Below, piece after piece: positions 35,944-44,649 of a stretch of 64,000 nt of DNA (position 1 is the first letter of the stretch; each line of letters starts with the position of its first letter). Source of the stretch: Terfezia claveryi. Its lineage: Eukaryota; Ascomycota; Pezizomycetes; Pezizales; Pezizaceae. The position numbers were made by a program, and so were the translations under genes. Below the pieces are notes generated by a model, which did not search any database, was not told where the DNA came from, and saw nothing but the letters and a program-made list of their open reading frames with translations. The stretch spans positions 124,001-188,000 of the forward strand of contig WHUX01000039.1 of NCBI GenBank assembly GCA_015179025.1, read 5' to 3'.

Positions 35944-37368
35944 TTTGTAGGTCGACAAGCTGAGCTGGGACGTCACCAAAAGCACGCAGCTAGACATATC
36001 CAAGGGCAGGAAAGACCAGCATATGACCACACTAGGCATCGTGATAGGCAGCCACCCTTCCTTTAAGGCACACATCAAGACACGAACAGAAAAGGCCAAA
36101 AGGGTTTACAATATCCTCTCAAGTCTAGGCAATAGTAACGGAGGAGTATCTCCAAGGTCACAACGATCCCTAAACACAGGATGCATTCGACCTATCTTCA
36201 CATGGGGAGCGGAACCATGGTTCAAACCGCAGCACGATTGGACCCAAGATTCACAGAAATGGGAAAGATAGACCACGGGGCACTTCGGAAAATCTACGGT
36301 GGATACCAGGGCTCCTCGAAAGAAAAGTTAGGATGCATCACCAACGTTGAGCCTCTAGAGTGCAAGCTACAAGACATCGTGGCCAGCTGGGCTGGCCGCG
36401 CAGTCCGCACAGGCAACGAACACATCCGAGAATTACTCCCCGCCTCCTTATCGAACCCAGAAAATCTTATAACCTCAGCCTTCGATGCCGCTACGCGCTC
36501 GGACTTTACACATATCAGCTTCGGCGACTCCAATGTGCGGACAAAAGTAGCATCACTGTACACACTTTTATGAGCCCTCGGACCCCTACTCTGACTATCT
36601 CGGTGGATGGGTAGCTAAGACTGGAAGAAGGATGGCGAATGTGCTATACGGATGGCACAGGCAGAGCAGGACACACCGCCGCAGCCTTCTTCTCTAAGGA
36701 TTGGAGAGATAACCAAGCAGTAATAGGACACGAGTACCTGGGGGAAGAGTCGACAGTAGCCTGGCAATCCTACTAGGCCTCCAACACCATCAAGATAGAG
36801 CCATGCTACATATTCTCTCGGACTCCAGCTCAGCTGCATTTAGCACAGTCAACTTAGCGCCAGGAGAAGCAGGGAGGAGCGGCATCGAATGTTAGATAGC
36901 GGAACGCATGCTAGAGAGAAACCGCAATTTTCAGGACACGGCTATCTCGTGGGTACGCTCCCATATCGGCATAGATGGCAATGAGGAGGCGGACAAGCTG
37001 GCAGCGTTCAGCCCAGCATTGGGGCAAGTCCCGCTAGCCACCACAAGTAATACAGGGGGGGATCAGGGCAGGATCTAGAAGGAGCGAGGAAAGGACGAAG
37101 AAAGGCTTCGGCGTTCGAAGATCGGGATGGAACAGGCATGCTTTATCGGCATAGGTACACCTGGACAAGAACGGACAAGGGTCCCCAAAGCACTGGCTGC
37201 ATAAGATTGGAAAGTCAGATTCTAGCGCATGCCCCTGCGGACACCACACACAAAACGGAGCACACTTAGTTTTTGATTATCCAAACTTCAGTTCAGAAAT
37301 GGCCACTCTAGGCAGCATCAAGGATTGGGAGGACATTGACCGCCCCATATGGATCAAAGAGGAGGATG
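35944..37368 (+). mobile_element. 5'-truncated LINE interrupted by copia (first part)
   Basis: It begins inside the reverse transcriptase: KLSWDVTKSTQLDISKGRK then TLGIVIGSHPSFKAHI, ILSSLGNSNGGVSPRS and PIFTWGAEPWF. Next is LRKIYGGYQGSSKEKLG and, in broken frames, RNase H (DGTGRAG-like text at about 36650-36670, SSAAFSTVN near 36830-36850, IGIDGNEEADKLAAF near 36966-37010). The C-terminal knuckle (CPCGHHTQNGAHLVFDYP) follows at about 37230-37280, then IKDWEDIDRPIWIKEED. The copia element interrupts at this point; the end of the protein and the 3' UTR resume at 42119. Frameshifts and stops make it non-functional. Confidence 0.8.
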
Positions 37369-37691
37369 TGTTGAATAAGTGATCACCCGGCTGCCCAAGG
37401 AATCACCCGGCTACCCAAGGAACGCTGGATGCGGAAGAATAGTTGGAAATGCTGGATGCGGAAGTGTAAGGAATGCCGGATATGGAGGAGAAGAAAATTT
37501 CTATATGATGGTGCAATTGGTCGTTAGTCGTGATAGCTGTCGCAGTTGATGGGATGGATGTTGGGATGGATGTTATTTTGTCTATTTAAAGGGGACTATC
37601 TCTACTCTTGTTATCTTCGTTTTTTGATGCATTATTTTTGAATAGATCTCTTTATCTACAGTGCGAACACTGTCCCATTTATTTTATTTCA
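37369..37691 (+). repeat. Copia 5' LTR
   Basis: Starts TGTTGAATAAG, ends TTTATTTCA, 323 bp. It contains the tandem 'atcacccggct.cccaagga', the pair 'gctggatgcggaag', a TATA-like 'ctatttaaagg' at about 37581 and 'cagtgcgaacactg' near the end. The first would lie in U3 and the last in U5 if the usual layout holds. Confidence 0.92.
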
Positions 37692-37702
37692 TGGTAGCAA
37701 CA
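37692..37702 (+). promoter_or_regulatory. Primer-binding site of the copia element
   Basis: TGGTAGCAACA follows the LTR directly. The start TGGTAGC is the usual one for elements primed by the initiator methionine tRNA 3' half, as in Ty1. Which tRNA is used is inferred. Confidence 0.75.
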
Positions 37703-37724
37703 CATCGGATACATCTCGAGCACA

Positions 37725-40700
37725 ATGTTCGCATCCAATTTATCCACCACAGGATCATCACAGTTCAAACCTCCGAAGACAACAGCACCTCTTAAGAATG
37801 AGGTTGACTATACAGCATGGGCTAAGGAAATCAGCAGAGCCCTTCGAGTAGCGAACCTAGACGATGCCATCAATTCTGTGCAAGGGATGCCGCCAACCCC
37901 TATGACGCAAGAATTCCAGACTCTTACAGATAAAGCCCTCACTACATTGCTGGCCAACTGCGAACCAGAGCCACTCACACTAATTCGGATATGCGATACT
38001 GCACTCGATGCATGGAACATTCTAAAGAGACATTATGAAGGAAGAACGCGCTCTCATATGTCATCACTCCTTCTAGCAATAACCAACCTCCGTTTCGACG
38101 ACAGAAAAGAAACTCTGACCCAGCACATAATGAACTTTGAGAATAGGTGGAACAATCTTCTCACCAATGTCGCCTCTGTGACACCATCATCCGATTCGCT
38201 AGCTGCGAGTATCAAGCATTTTATCAATAACGACGGGTGGAAGGCGACTATGCTTCTCTCCACATTACCCCATCTCCCTACTTACCAAAACCTCATCATG
38301 AATATCACAGGGGGAACCGCCGAGCCCTCCTACTCTGACGTAGTACTTAGACTTAAAGAACAATCTGATCGAGTCAAAGTAAAACCTCAACGAGCTCTAG
38401 AGCCAGCAGCAGCTTTTACCACGAACCTTCCAGTGAAGTGCCAATATTGCAAAAGCAAGGGATGGCCTGGAACATCTCATGAAGAGAAGGATTGTAGGAC
38501 TAAGAAGCGAGACACTCTAAGGAATGGCCCTCTGCCAGCAGCGCACGTTACTCAGTCTGACGAAGTCTGGGACACCTTTTGTGACATGGCAACTACCGAT
38601 AAGGCAATACCAACCAATGCCTGGTTTGCGGACACCTGCGCATCTGTTCATATCACGAACAATAAGTCTGAGTTAATTGACCCTCATCAACACCACCAAT
38701 TAGTACGAACTGGGGGAGGGAATATTCACTCTACTCATAAGGGATCGGTTCAAATCGGCAAAATGACTCTCAGCGATGTTCTTTATGTTCCGCATTTTCC
38801 TCGCAATCTCATTAGTGTAGCTAAGATATGCCAGCAAGGAGCAACGCTTGCTCTAGGCACGCAAAATACCCTCACCTATCAAGATCAGATTATTCCGCTT
38901 ACCACATTGAATGATATATATCGATTAGAAGTCGTTCCACTTGAAACTCACCTAACGGAGGAACAAGCTATGCAATGGCACTTTAGGTATGGACACCTTC
39001 CCTTCCCTGCTTTTAGAAGAATACCCGAGGCACCCGAGCATCTCAGCCGCTGCACTCAGCAATGTGAAGTATGTATTACAACCAAAATGACTCGGCCCCA
39101 GTCCACAACGCATGGAATTCGAACGTCCCAAATAGGTCAAATTGTTCACTCCGACCTTTGCGGTCCTATGCCTGTGGAAGACCTCTGTCATCGAAAATAC
39201 ATGATTACACTCATAGATGATTTCTCACGATTTACGATAACTCGGGCTATTGCCTCAAAATCCGATGCAGCTGAAGCGCTTCAATGTATGATGTCATACT
39301 TCACCAAACTCACCAATGCAAAGATTCAATCGCTGCAAACCGATTTTGGAGGGGAGTTCAAGTCCACCAAATTTCGCCAATGGCTTGCAAAAGAAGGGAT
39401 CAGTGAGAAGCCTACTGTACCTCGTCACAGCGAGACGAATGACGTTGCTGAAAGATCTAACCGAACTATCATGACAATGGTCCGAACGAACCTCAAGGGA
39501 ATGCCGAACTCCACTTGGTCTCTAGCAATGGAATATGCGACATTTATCAAAAATCGAATTCCACATAACTCATTGAATGGGGAAGCCCCTCTACAAAGGA
39601 TCAAACCAGGAATAGATATTCAGAATGAGCGAAAGCGTTTTCGGCCTTTCGGAGAAATTGTCTACTGTCATGCATATACTGATGGTAAGCTCACTGATAG
39701 AGCGGTAGAAGCGAAAATAGTAGGATTTACATCTACATACGGTGTCTACAAGATCATACTACTATCGAAGCGGGTCACTACAGCAAAAAACCCTATTTCT
39801 AAGACAAAGCACTCATCTGATATAAGACTTACATTACCTACCAGTGCATCTACCAGTTCGCTTACCAATTCGCCTATCAACTTGCCTACCAATTTGCCTA
39901 CCAATTCGTCCACCAATTCATTCACCAATTTGCCAGGGAACTGGCCAGACAATCCACCTGCGAATTCGCCAGCACCAGCCAATTTACCAGTTAATTCACC
40001 AGCCAATTTACCTGCCAATCCGATTACCAATTTACCAGCCCTAAATCAGCTGCCAGATGAGCCATGGAAGAAATATGCTGATACATGGCCCGCGGCACTC
40101 AGAACAATGCGCAATGACAGAGAAGCAAGCGAACAGCTTTTACAGGAAGTGCAGCGGCAGGAGCCCGCACCTGCACCGGAGCCCGCACCTGCACCGGTAC
40201 TGAGACGAACCGGGAGAAGTACAGCTGGAATACCTCCGATACGACTAGATCAAGACTCAGCATATGGGCCCGTTACTGAGAGTCACCTGACAATGAGTGA
40301 GGCGCTTAGCTCATCAGATAGAGAAAAGTGGGAGCAAGCCGTTCAAAGGGAGCTTGAGCTTTTGGCTAAATATGAGGTCTATGAATGGGTAGATAAGGTG
40401 CCTGAAGGAGCCAAAATCATCGACACCAAATGGGTGCTGAGGGAAAAAACTGATAAACCGCTTGGTGACCCAAAGCGCTACAAGGCTCGTTTGACAGCTA
40501 GGGGTTTTTCGCAGAAACCTGGGATCGATTATGATTGTCATGGGACTTATGCTCCAGTTTGCCGTGAGGAAACCTGGCGCATACTAATCTGTCTTGGTAT
40601 TAAGAGCAAGCTGATTATGCGGCAATATGACATTGAAGGTGCCTTCCTCAATGGTCCTCTTGAAGAGATCCTATATGTAGTCGACCGGCAGGCTACTGGA

Positions 40701-41786
40701 AGTAAAGCATGGCGATTGAAGAAATCACTTTATGGGACAAAGCAGGCAGCCCACAATTGGAACAAGGTGATCGATGATGTCCTGAAGGGCTTGGGGTTCG
40801 TGCAATGCAAGGACGATCTGGGCCTGTATTATCGAGTGTCAAATGGAGAGCTAATAGTAATCCATGTCGATGATCTCCTATGTGGTTTTTCGACCTACAA
40901 AACGGCAAGCAATTGGGAAGAAGCTATGAGACAGTTTTTCACCTTGGAAGAGCAGGGTCTACCGCAGCGTTATTTAGGGATGACATTCACTTGGGGAATA
41001 AACGAGGTTGTTATTACAGGAGCAGACCAAATTGAAGAATTGGCTAGGGAAGTCAAGATTACCCATACAGCAAAGACCCCCTATCTGGAGGAGGACCCAC
41101 CAGAGGTGCGGGAGAAAAGTGATGTAAGGGAATTTCAGGCAATAACCGGTCGGCTTCTATATATTGCCTGTATGTGGCGCCCCGATATTCATTACGCTGT
41201 TCAGAGACTCTCTCTCGTTGCATCTAAGCCTTCAACCCATGACTGGAGAAAGGCATTAAAGGTGGTGGCATTCTTGTTAGGAACAAAAAACTTGGGGATA
41301 TGCCTGACAGGAGAAGACATGAGTCATGTTGATATTTACACTGATGCGGGGGAAGAAGAGTTGGAAGAAAAGATGACTAGTGGGATTCTGATAATGGCTG
41401 GAAAGTCACCGATAGGATGGGCCTCTAGAAAGCAGGATGTGACCACTCTGTCATCCACGGAAGCAGAGTATATTGCCATGGGGGCAGGTGCACAGGACGC
41501 ATTGTGGTTTGGAAAGCTGTTCGATCATTGTGGCATCAAGTCCGAGATCTGGCTGTGGACAGACAGTCGAGGAGGGGCGAATCTCTCGTACAACCCAGAC
41601 TTTCACAAGCGAACAAAACACATCCGACGGCGACATCATTTCATGCAGGAATGCGTGGAAGAGGGATTGCTGAGCGTGCATTGGGTGCCCGGCGATGAGA
41701 ATCCAGCTGATATGCTAACGAAATGCGTAACAGGAGAACGCTTGATATATCTTACTGCGAAAGCGGGTGTGAAGACAGCCAGCTGA
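37725..41786 (+). CDS. Copia Gag-Pol polyprotein, 1353 aa
   Basis: A single open frame with copia order PR-IN-RT-RH. The gag part has a zinc knuckle variant C239-X2-C242-X9-H252-X4-C257, five residues longer than the usual CX2CX4HX4C. The protease motif DTCAS is at 303-307. Integrase has HH-CC residues H419, H424, C447, C450 and the triad D477, D540, E576 with the canonical 35-residue D-E spacing. A linker (about 706-770) consists of degenerate N-L-P/S-x repeats such as NLPTNLPTNS. Reverse transcriptase shows AFLNG at 973-977 and HVDD at 1047-1050 where YVDD is usual. RNase H has D1207, E1248 (STEAEY) and D1280. Gag and Pol share one frame with no shift signal. The ATG lies 34 bp after the LTR. 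Confidence 0.95.
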   Translation: MFASNLSTTGSSQFKPPKTTAPLKNEVDYTAWAKEISRALRVANLDDAINSVQGMPPTPMTQEFQTLTDKALTTLLANCEPEPLTLIRICDTALDAWNILKRHYEGRTRSHMSSLLLAITNLRFDDRKETLTQHIMNFENRWNNLLTNVASVTPSSDSLAASIKHFINNDGWKATMLLSTLPHLPTYQNLIMNITGGTAEPSYSDVVLRLKEQSDRVKVKPQRALEPAAAFTTNLPVKCQYCKSKGWPGTSHEEKDCRTKKRDTLRNGPLPAAHVTQSDEVWDTFCDMATTDKAIPTNAWFADTCASVHITNNKSELIDPHQHHQLVRTGGGNIHSTHKGSVQIGKMTLSDVLYVPHFPRNLISVAKICQQGATLALGTQNTLTYQDQIIPLTTLNDIYRLEVVPLETHLTEEQAMQWHFRYGHLPFPAFRRIPEAPEHLSRCTQQCEVCITTKMTRPQSTTHGIRTSQIGQIVHSDLCGPMPVEDLCHRKYMITLIDDFSRFTITRAIASKSDAAEALQCMMSYFTKLTNAKIQSLQTDFGGEFKSTKFRQWLAKEGISEKPTVPRHSETNDVAERSNRTIMTMVRTNLKGMPNSTWSLAMEYATFIKNRIPHNSLNGEAPLQRIKPGIDIQNERKRFRPFGEIVYCHAYTDGKLTDRAVEAKIVGFTSTYGVYKIILLSKRVTTAKNPISKTKHSSDIRLTLPTSASTSSLTNSPINLPTNLPTNSSTNSFTNLPGNWPDNPPANSPAPANLPVNSPANLPANPITNLPALNQLPDEPWKKYADTWPAALRTMRNDREASEQLLQEVQRQEPAPAPEPAPAPVLRRTGRSTAGIPPIRLDQDSAYGPVTESHLTMSEALSSSDREKWEQAVQRELELLAKYEVYEWVDKVPEGAKIIDTKWVLREKTDKPLGDPKRYKARLTARGFSQKPGIDYDCHGTYAPVCREETWRILICLGIKSKLIMRQYDIEGAFLNGPLEEILYVVDRQATGSKAWRLKKSLYGTKQAAHNWNKVIDDVLKGLGFVQCKDDLGLYYRVSNGELIVIHVDDLLCGFSTYKTASNWEEAMRQFFTLEEQGLPQRYLGMTFTWGINEVVITGADQIEELAREVKITHTAKTPYLEEDPPEVREKSDVREFQAITGRLLYIACMWRPDIHYAVQRLSLVASKPSTHDWRKALKVVAFLLGTKNLGICLTGEDMSHVDIYTDAGEEELEEKMTSGILIMAGKSPIGWASRKQDVTTLSSTEAEYIAMGAGAQDALWFGKLFDHCGIKSEIWLWTDSRGGANLSYNPDFHKRTKHIRRRHHFMQECVEEGLLSVHWVPGDENPADMLTKCVTGERLIYLTAKAGVKTAS

Positions 41787-41797
41787 TCAGAGGGGGG
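41787..41797 (+). promoter_or_regulatory. Polypurine tract of the copia element
   Basis: TCAGAGGGGGG fills the gap between the polyprotein stop codon and the 3' LTR, the standard place for plus-strand priming. The same sequence is present in the minus-strand copy. Confidence 0.8.
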
Positions 41798-42118
41798 TGT
41801 TGAATAAGTGATCACCCGGCTGCCCAAGGAATCACCCGGCTACCCAAGGAACGCTGGATGCGGAAGAATAGTTGGAAATGCTGGATGCGGAAGTGTAAGG
41901 AATGCCGGATATGGAGGAGAAGAAAATTTCTATATGATGGTGCAATTGGTCGTTAGTCGTGATAGCTGTCGCAGTTGATGGGATGGATGTTGGGATGGAT
42001 GTTATTTTGTCTATTTAAAGGGGACTATCTCTACTCTTGTTATCTTCGTTTTTGATGCATTATTTTGAATAGATCTCTTTATCTACAGTGCGAACACTGT
42101 CCCATTTATTTTATTTCA
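41798..42118 (+). repeat. Copia 3' LTR
   Basis: 321 bp, same structure as the 5' LTR with one T fewer in each of two T runs (at about 42050 and 42063). It ends TTTATTTCA, followed by target duplication GGATG. Confidence 0.92.
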
Positions 42119-42410
42119 GGATGAAGAGGACTGGGATACGGTAGAGGCCTTTTTATTGTACAGACAGATGCAGGTCTTGAGATAGGAGAAGGGGCAGATA
42201 TCGTTCGTTTACATTTTTATCTTTTACACCATTTTCTAGTTGGTCCCTTTTTGTCTTAACATGTACATAGTCGCTGGACCCGGCAGATTAACTTGCCCCG
42301 TCTTGAATCCACCCGGGGTTCCGGGTGGCTCCCCATGGTTCCCTTATTGGGGCTGAATAGAAGTAAGGAGTTTGATTTATATATATATATATATATTATA
42401 AGGGTAATAA
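42119..42410 (+). mobile_element. LINE interrupted by copia (second part, 3' end)
   Basis: It continues the LINE from 37368: GATGAAGAGGACTGGGATACG encodes the next residues, then WDTVEAFLLY, a stop, and a 3' UTR with GGCAGATTAACTTGCC and the hairpin CCACCCGG..CCGGGTGG at about 42308-42330. It closes at a (TA)n tract (about 42376-42398). Confidence 0.75.
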
Positions 42411-42433
42411 ATTTATTTCTACTGTATGGGGCT

Positions 42434-42615
42434 AAAATCCGTGCTAACGGATTTGAGTAGCCATTGCCCCTTCCGCTCTACTTTGTCAACCAGACTACCT
42501 AGAAGTTCTGATGTATTATGATCTTGTCATTCGTGATGATCGTAGAGAAGCAGTCAGAAGAAGTCCTGGTGGATCCGAAGGATTTAATCCTACGGATCCG
42601 CTAGTCTGGTCTCAA
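42434..42615. repeat. Palindrome-rich segment with inverted TAGTCTGG motifs
   Basis: A perfect 8-bp stem AAATCCGT/ACGGATTT (loop gcta) lies at 42434-42453. A 29-bp near-perfect palindrome (42571-42599) has GGATCCG at both ends around AGGATTTAATCCT. CAACCAGACTA at about 42486-42496 and TAGTCTGG at 42602-42609 are in inverse orientation around the palindrome. No 9-bp direct repeats were found here. Confidence 0.5.
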
Positions 42616-43645
42616 CTATCTAAACGTCATAATGCCCAGATCGGGTAAGTCGGTAATGTTGTCACATGTCCTTTCACTACCGCTCTAGTGTTAAGCCAAT
42701 TAAATTTAGATAGATGCCAGGTCAAGTACCTGACTAAACCACAACCAGAGTAGCTTTTTATTTCAAAGTCCTGGTCAGCTCAGAACATCAACCATAGTAC
42801 AATAATACCACGTCAGGGCCTGCAATACCTCCTTCAATATTGGCCCAGGTTTAACAGCATTCAGAATAGCTGAACAGTAGTGCAGCCTTCACAACATCAT
42901 TACCGCAACGCACCTACTCAATCTTGCCTACTGTATACGGTAGTATCTCTACCTGTGGGGTATCTGAAGGACGGAGGATGGTGAGGGCACAGTGCATAGC
43001 TCGCTCACATCTCGCGCACAACTTGCTTACTGGGCAGCACCCTCTGGGGGTGTCCCCCCAAAGCCCAATATCCGAATATTTGGCGGGGGGGAGGGAGGGA
43101 GGTAGAAGTGAGAGAGTTTTATTGATTTATATGTATGTAATAATAAAACTTAGGAAAGGGGTGACAGGAGTCACCTTTCCTAATTCCCACCGAAGGAAGG
43201 CCCCCTTTTGTAAAAAAAATTAAAAAAAAGAAGGCAAACTAATAAGAAGAGAACTTTTTTCATCCACTCATATAGTCATGACTTGATAGTCATTGACTAT
43301 ATCTTGGATTAATGGGGCACCCGATGTAATGCAGGGGGGAGTGACTTTGCAACCAGTTGAAAAGGGGGAAAAAAGTGACAGGAAGTCACCTTCCTCCGGG
43401 GATAGTTTTCCAGCGAAGCAGTCCTTTCATTTTACTTCTGCCCTAAGAAAAAATAAGCAGCCCGCGCTCCCTGATTTCAAGTTGAAGTTGGAAGGGGACC
43501 GGAATTTCAAGAACCCAGCATTTTTACTTCTGCCCATGAAATATAAAAGGAGAGGTAAGGAGAAAGTCACATTACGTGTACTCCCCCATCAACTATATAG
43601 TCATTGGCTATATTCTTGATAAAGAAGCACCTCTACTTTTCCTCC
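42616..43645. repeat. Intergenic with a duplicated hairpin region
   Basis: A strong stem (TTAGGAAAGG, GGTGAC against GTCACC, TTTCCTAA, loop agga) lies at about 43151-43185. A related GTGAC-aggaa-GTCAC stem with downstream similarity is at about 43374-43395. 'atagtcattgactatatcttggat' at about 43285 recurs as 'atagtcattggctatattcttgat' at about 43597. No gene is supported. Confidence 0.45.
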
Positions 43646-44400
43646 CCTTCCAGGGAAAGAAAAGAAGAGTTCTGGGGGACCATGAGGAGCCATCCCGAAA
43701 CCCCGGCGGATTCAGGACAAGGCAAGTTAATCTGACAGGTCGGGCGCCGAAATAACTCAGGTGCCAAAATAGCAAAGCAAAAAGGCGAAACTCAAGTGAA
43801 TCAGAGTCCTGTGCTGTCATAAACAGGCTTGCGCCCAATGACCTGAATGAACCTCGACCCAAAGTTTGTAGAAAAAACCTCCCGCAAGTAGAAAGACGCC
43901 AGAAAAAAACTCAAAACATTTCGCAGGTAAAAAATTCATACGCCCGAAGCGCTGGTAGGAAAGTTAAACAAAAACAAGTGATCAAAAATATTCGCAGGTG
44001 GAATATCTCATTCAAAGCCTCAAATTCGTTCCGCGGAAATGGTTACCTCTGCCAGTCGTCTTTCGGGGTGCGGGAGAATCTCTTACCCATGCGGTGACCT
44101 TGCTGGAAGTCGATTTCTTCCGCTATGTAGATGACAGCGACGTCCGCCCCTGCTTCCTTCTTGCACCAGCCACTGAATACTCACAATTTTGGCTCTCTTG
44201 TTGTCCTCTTCGATCCAGCGGTGTATCATGTGCTTAGTTGGGGCTTGTGCTCGATGCCAAATTCTTCGGAGGGTTCTGGAGTGGCGTCGCCGCAGGCTTC
44301 GGGGGGGTGGTTCGGGGATTGAGGTACTGCTGCTTCCGCCGACTCTTGTTCCGCCGACTCTTGCCTTCTGTCCTTTTGGTTGTGGGGAGTCCATTATGTT
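43646..44400 (-). mobile_element. Internally deleted LINE: ORF1-like fragment and 3' UTR
   Basis: On the minus strand, 44030-44170 reads ADVAVIYIAEEIDF and RMGKRFSRTPKDDW, which resembles the ORF1 protein of Tad-type LINEs (xxVVIYL..xI, LRMG.r.frt..ydW). The 3' UTR of the family follows directly at 43650-43760 (GTTAATCTGACAGG motif and 'ggattcaggacaaggcaag'), with no RT or RNase H between. The plus-strand frames here are by-products. Confidence 0.45.
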
Positions 44401-44561
44401 TCAATGGAGGGAGTCGAGGGAGCTGAGCAGGATGAAGGTGCCGGCGTTACCCTTCGAGGGGAGTGCGTAGTGGAGAGTCCGAAGTCGCCGCGGTTCCAAC
44501 TGGATAAGATTGCTATAGAATTCGTGGAAAGCGGGCCCCAAAGCCCAATATCCTCTGATCC

Positions 44562-44618
44562 TGCCTCTTCCTCCTCTTCCTCCTCTTCCTCCTCTTCCTC
44601 CTCTTCCTCCTCTTCTGC
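44562..44618 (+). repeat. (TCCTCT)n microsatellite
   Basis: About nine uninterrupted hexamer copies. They create a Ser-rich stretch in the frame at 44380-44640, which is not otherwise supported as a gene. Confidence 0.85.
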
Positions 44619-44649
44619 TCTTCCTCCCCCATTCCTCTAATGACGGGCC

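Larger units (their letters stand above)
37369..42118 (+). mobile_element. Ty1/copia retrotransposon, plus strand, intact polyprotein
   Basis: A complete element: 5' LTR 37369-37691, 3' LTR 41798-42118, target duplication GGATG at 37364-37368 and 42119-42123, primer-binding site right after the 5' LTR and a polypurine tract AGAGGGGGG right before the 3' LTR. It is inserted in the C-terminal coding part of a LINE. Removing it and one GGATG restores WIKEEDEEDWDTVEAFL in frame. The LTRs differ mainly by two missing T residues in T runs of the 3' LTR. With an open polyprotein this copy has everything a mobile element needs, as far as sequence shows. Confidence 0.94.

Noticed and set aside
39746..40030. 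Antisense 94-codon frame (and its twin at 27705-27989) as a separate gene
   Set aside because: It mirrors the repetitive linker of the copia polyprotein; a repeat of three-base multiples stays open on both strands without being a gene.
44380..44640. Ser-rich protein ending in a poly-Ser stretch
   Set aside because: The Ser run is a (TCCTCT)n microsatellite and the rest has no recognisable domain.
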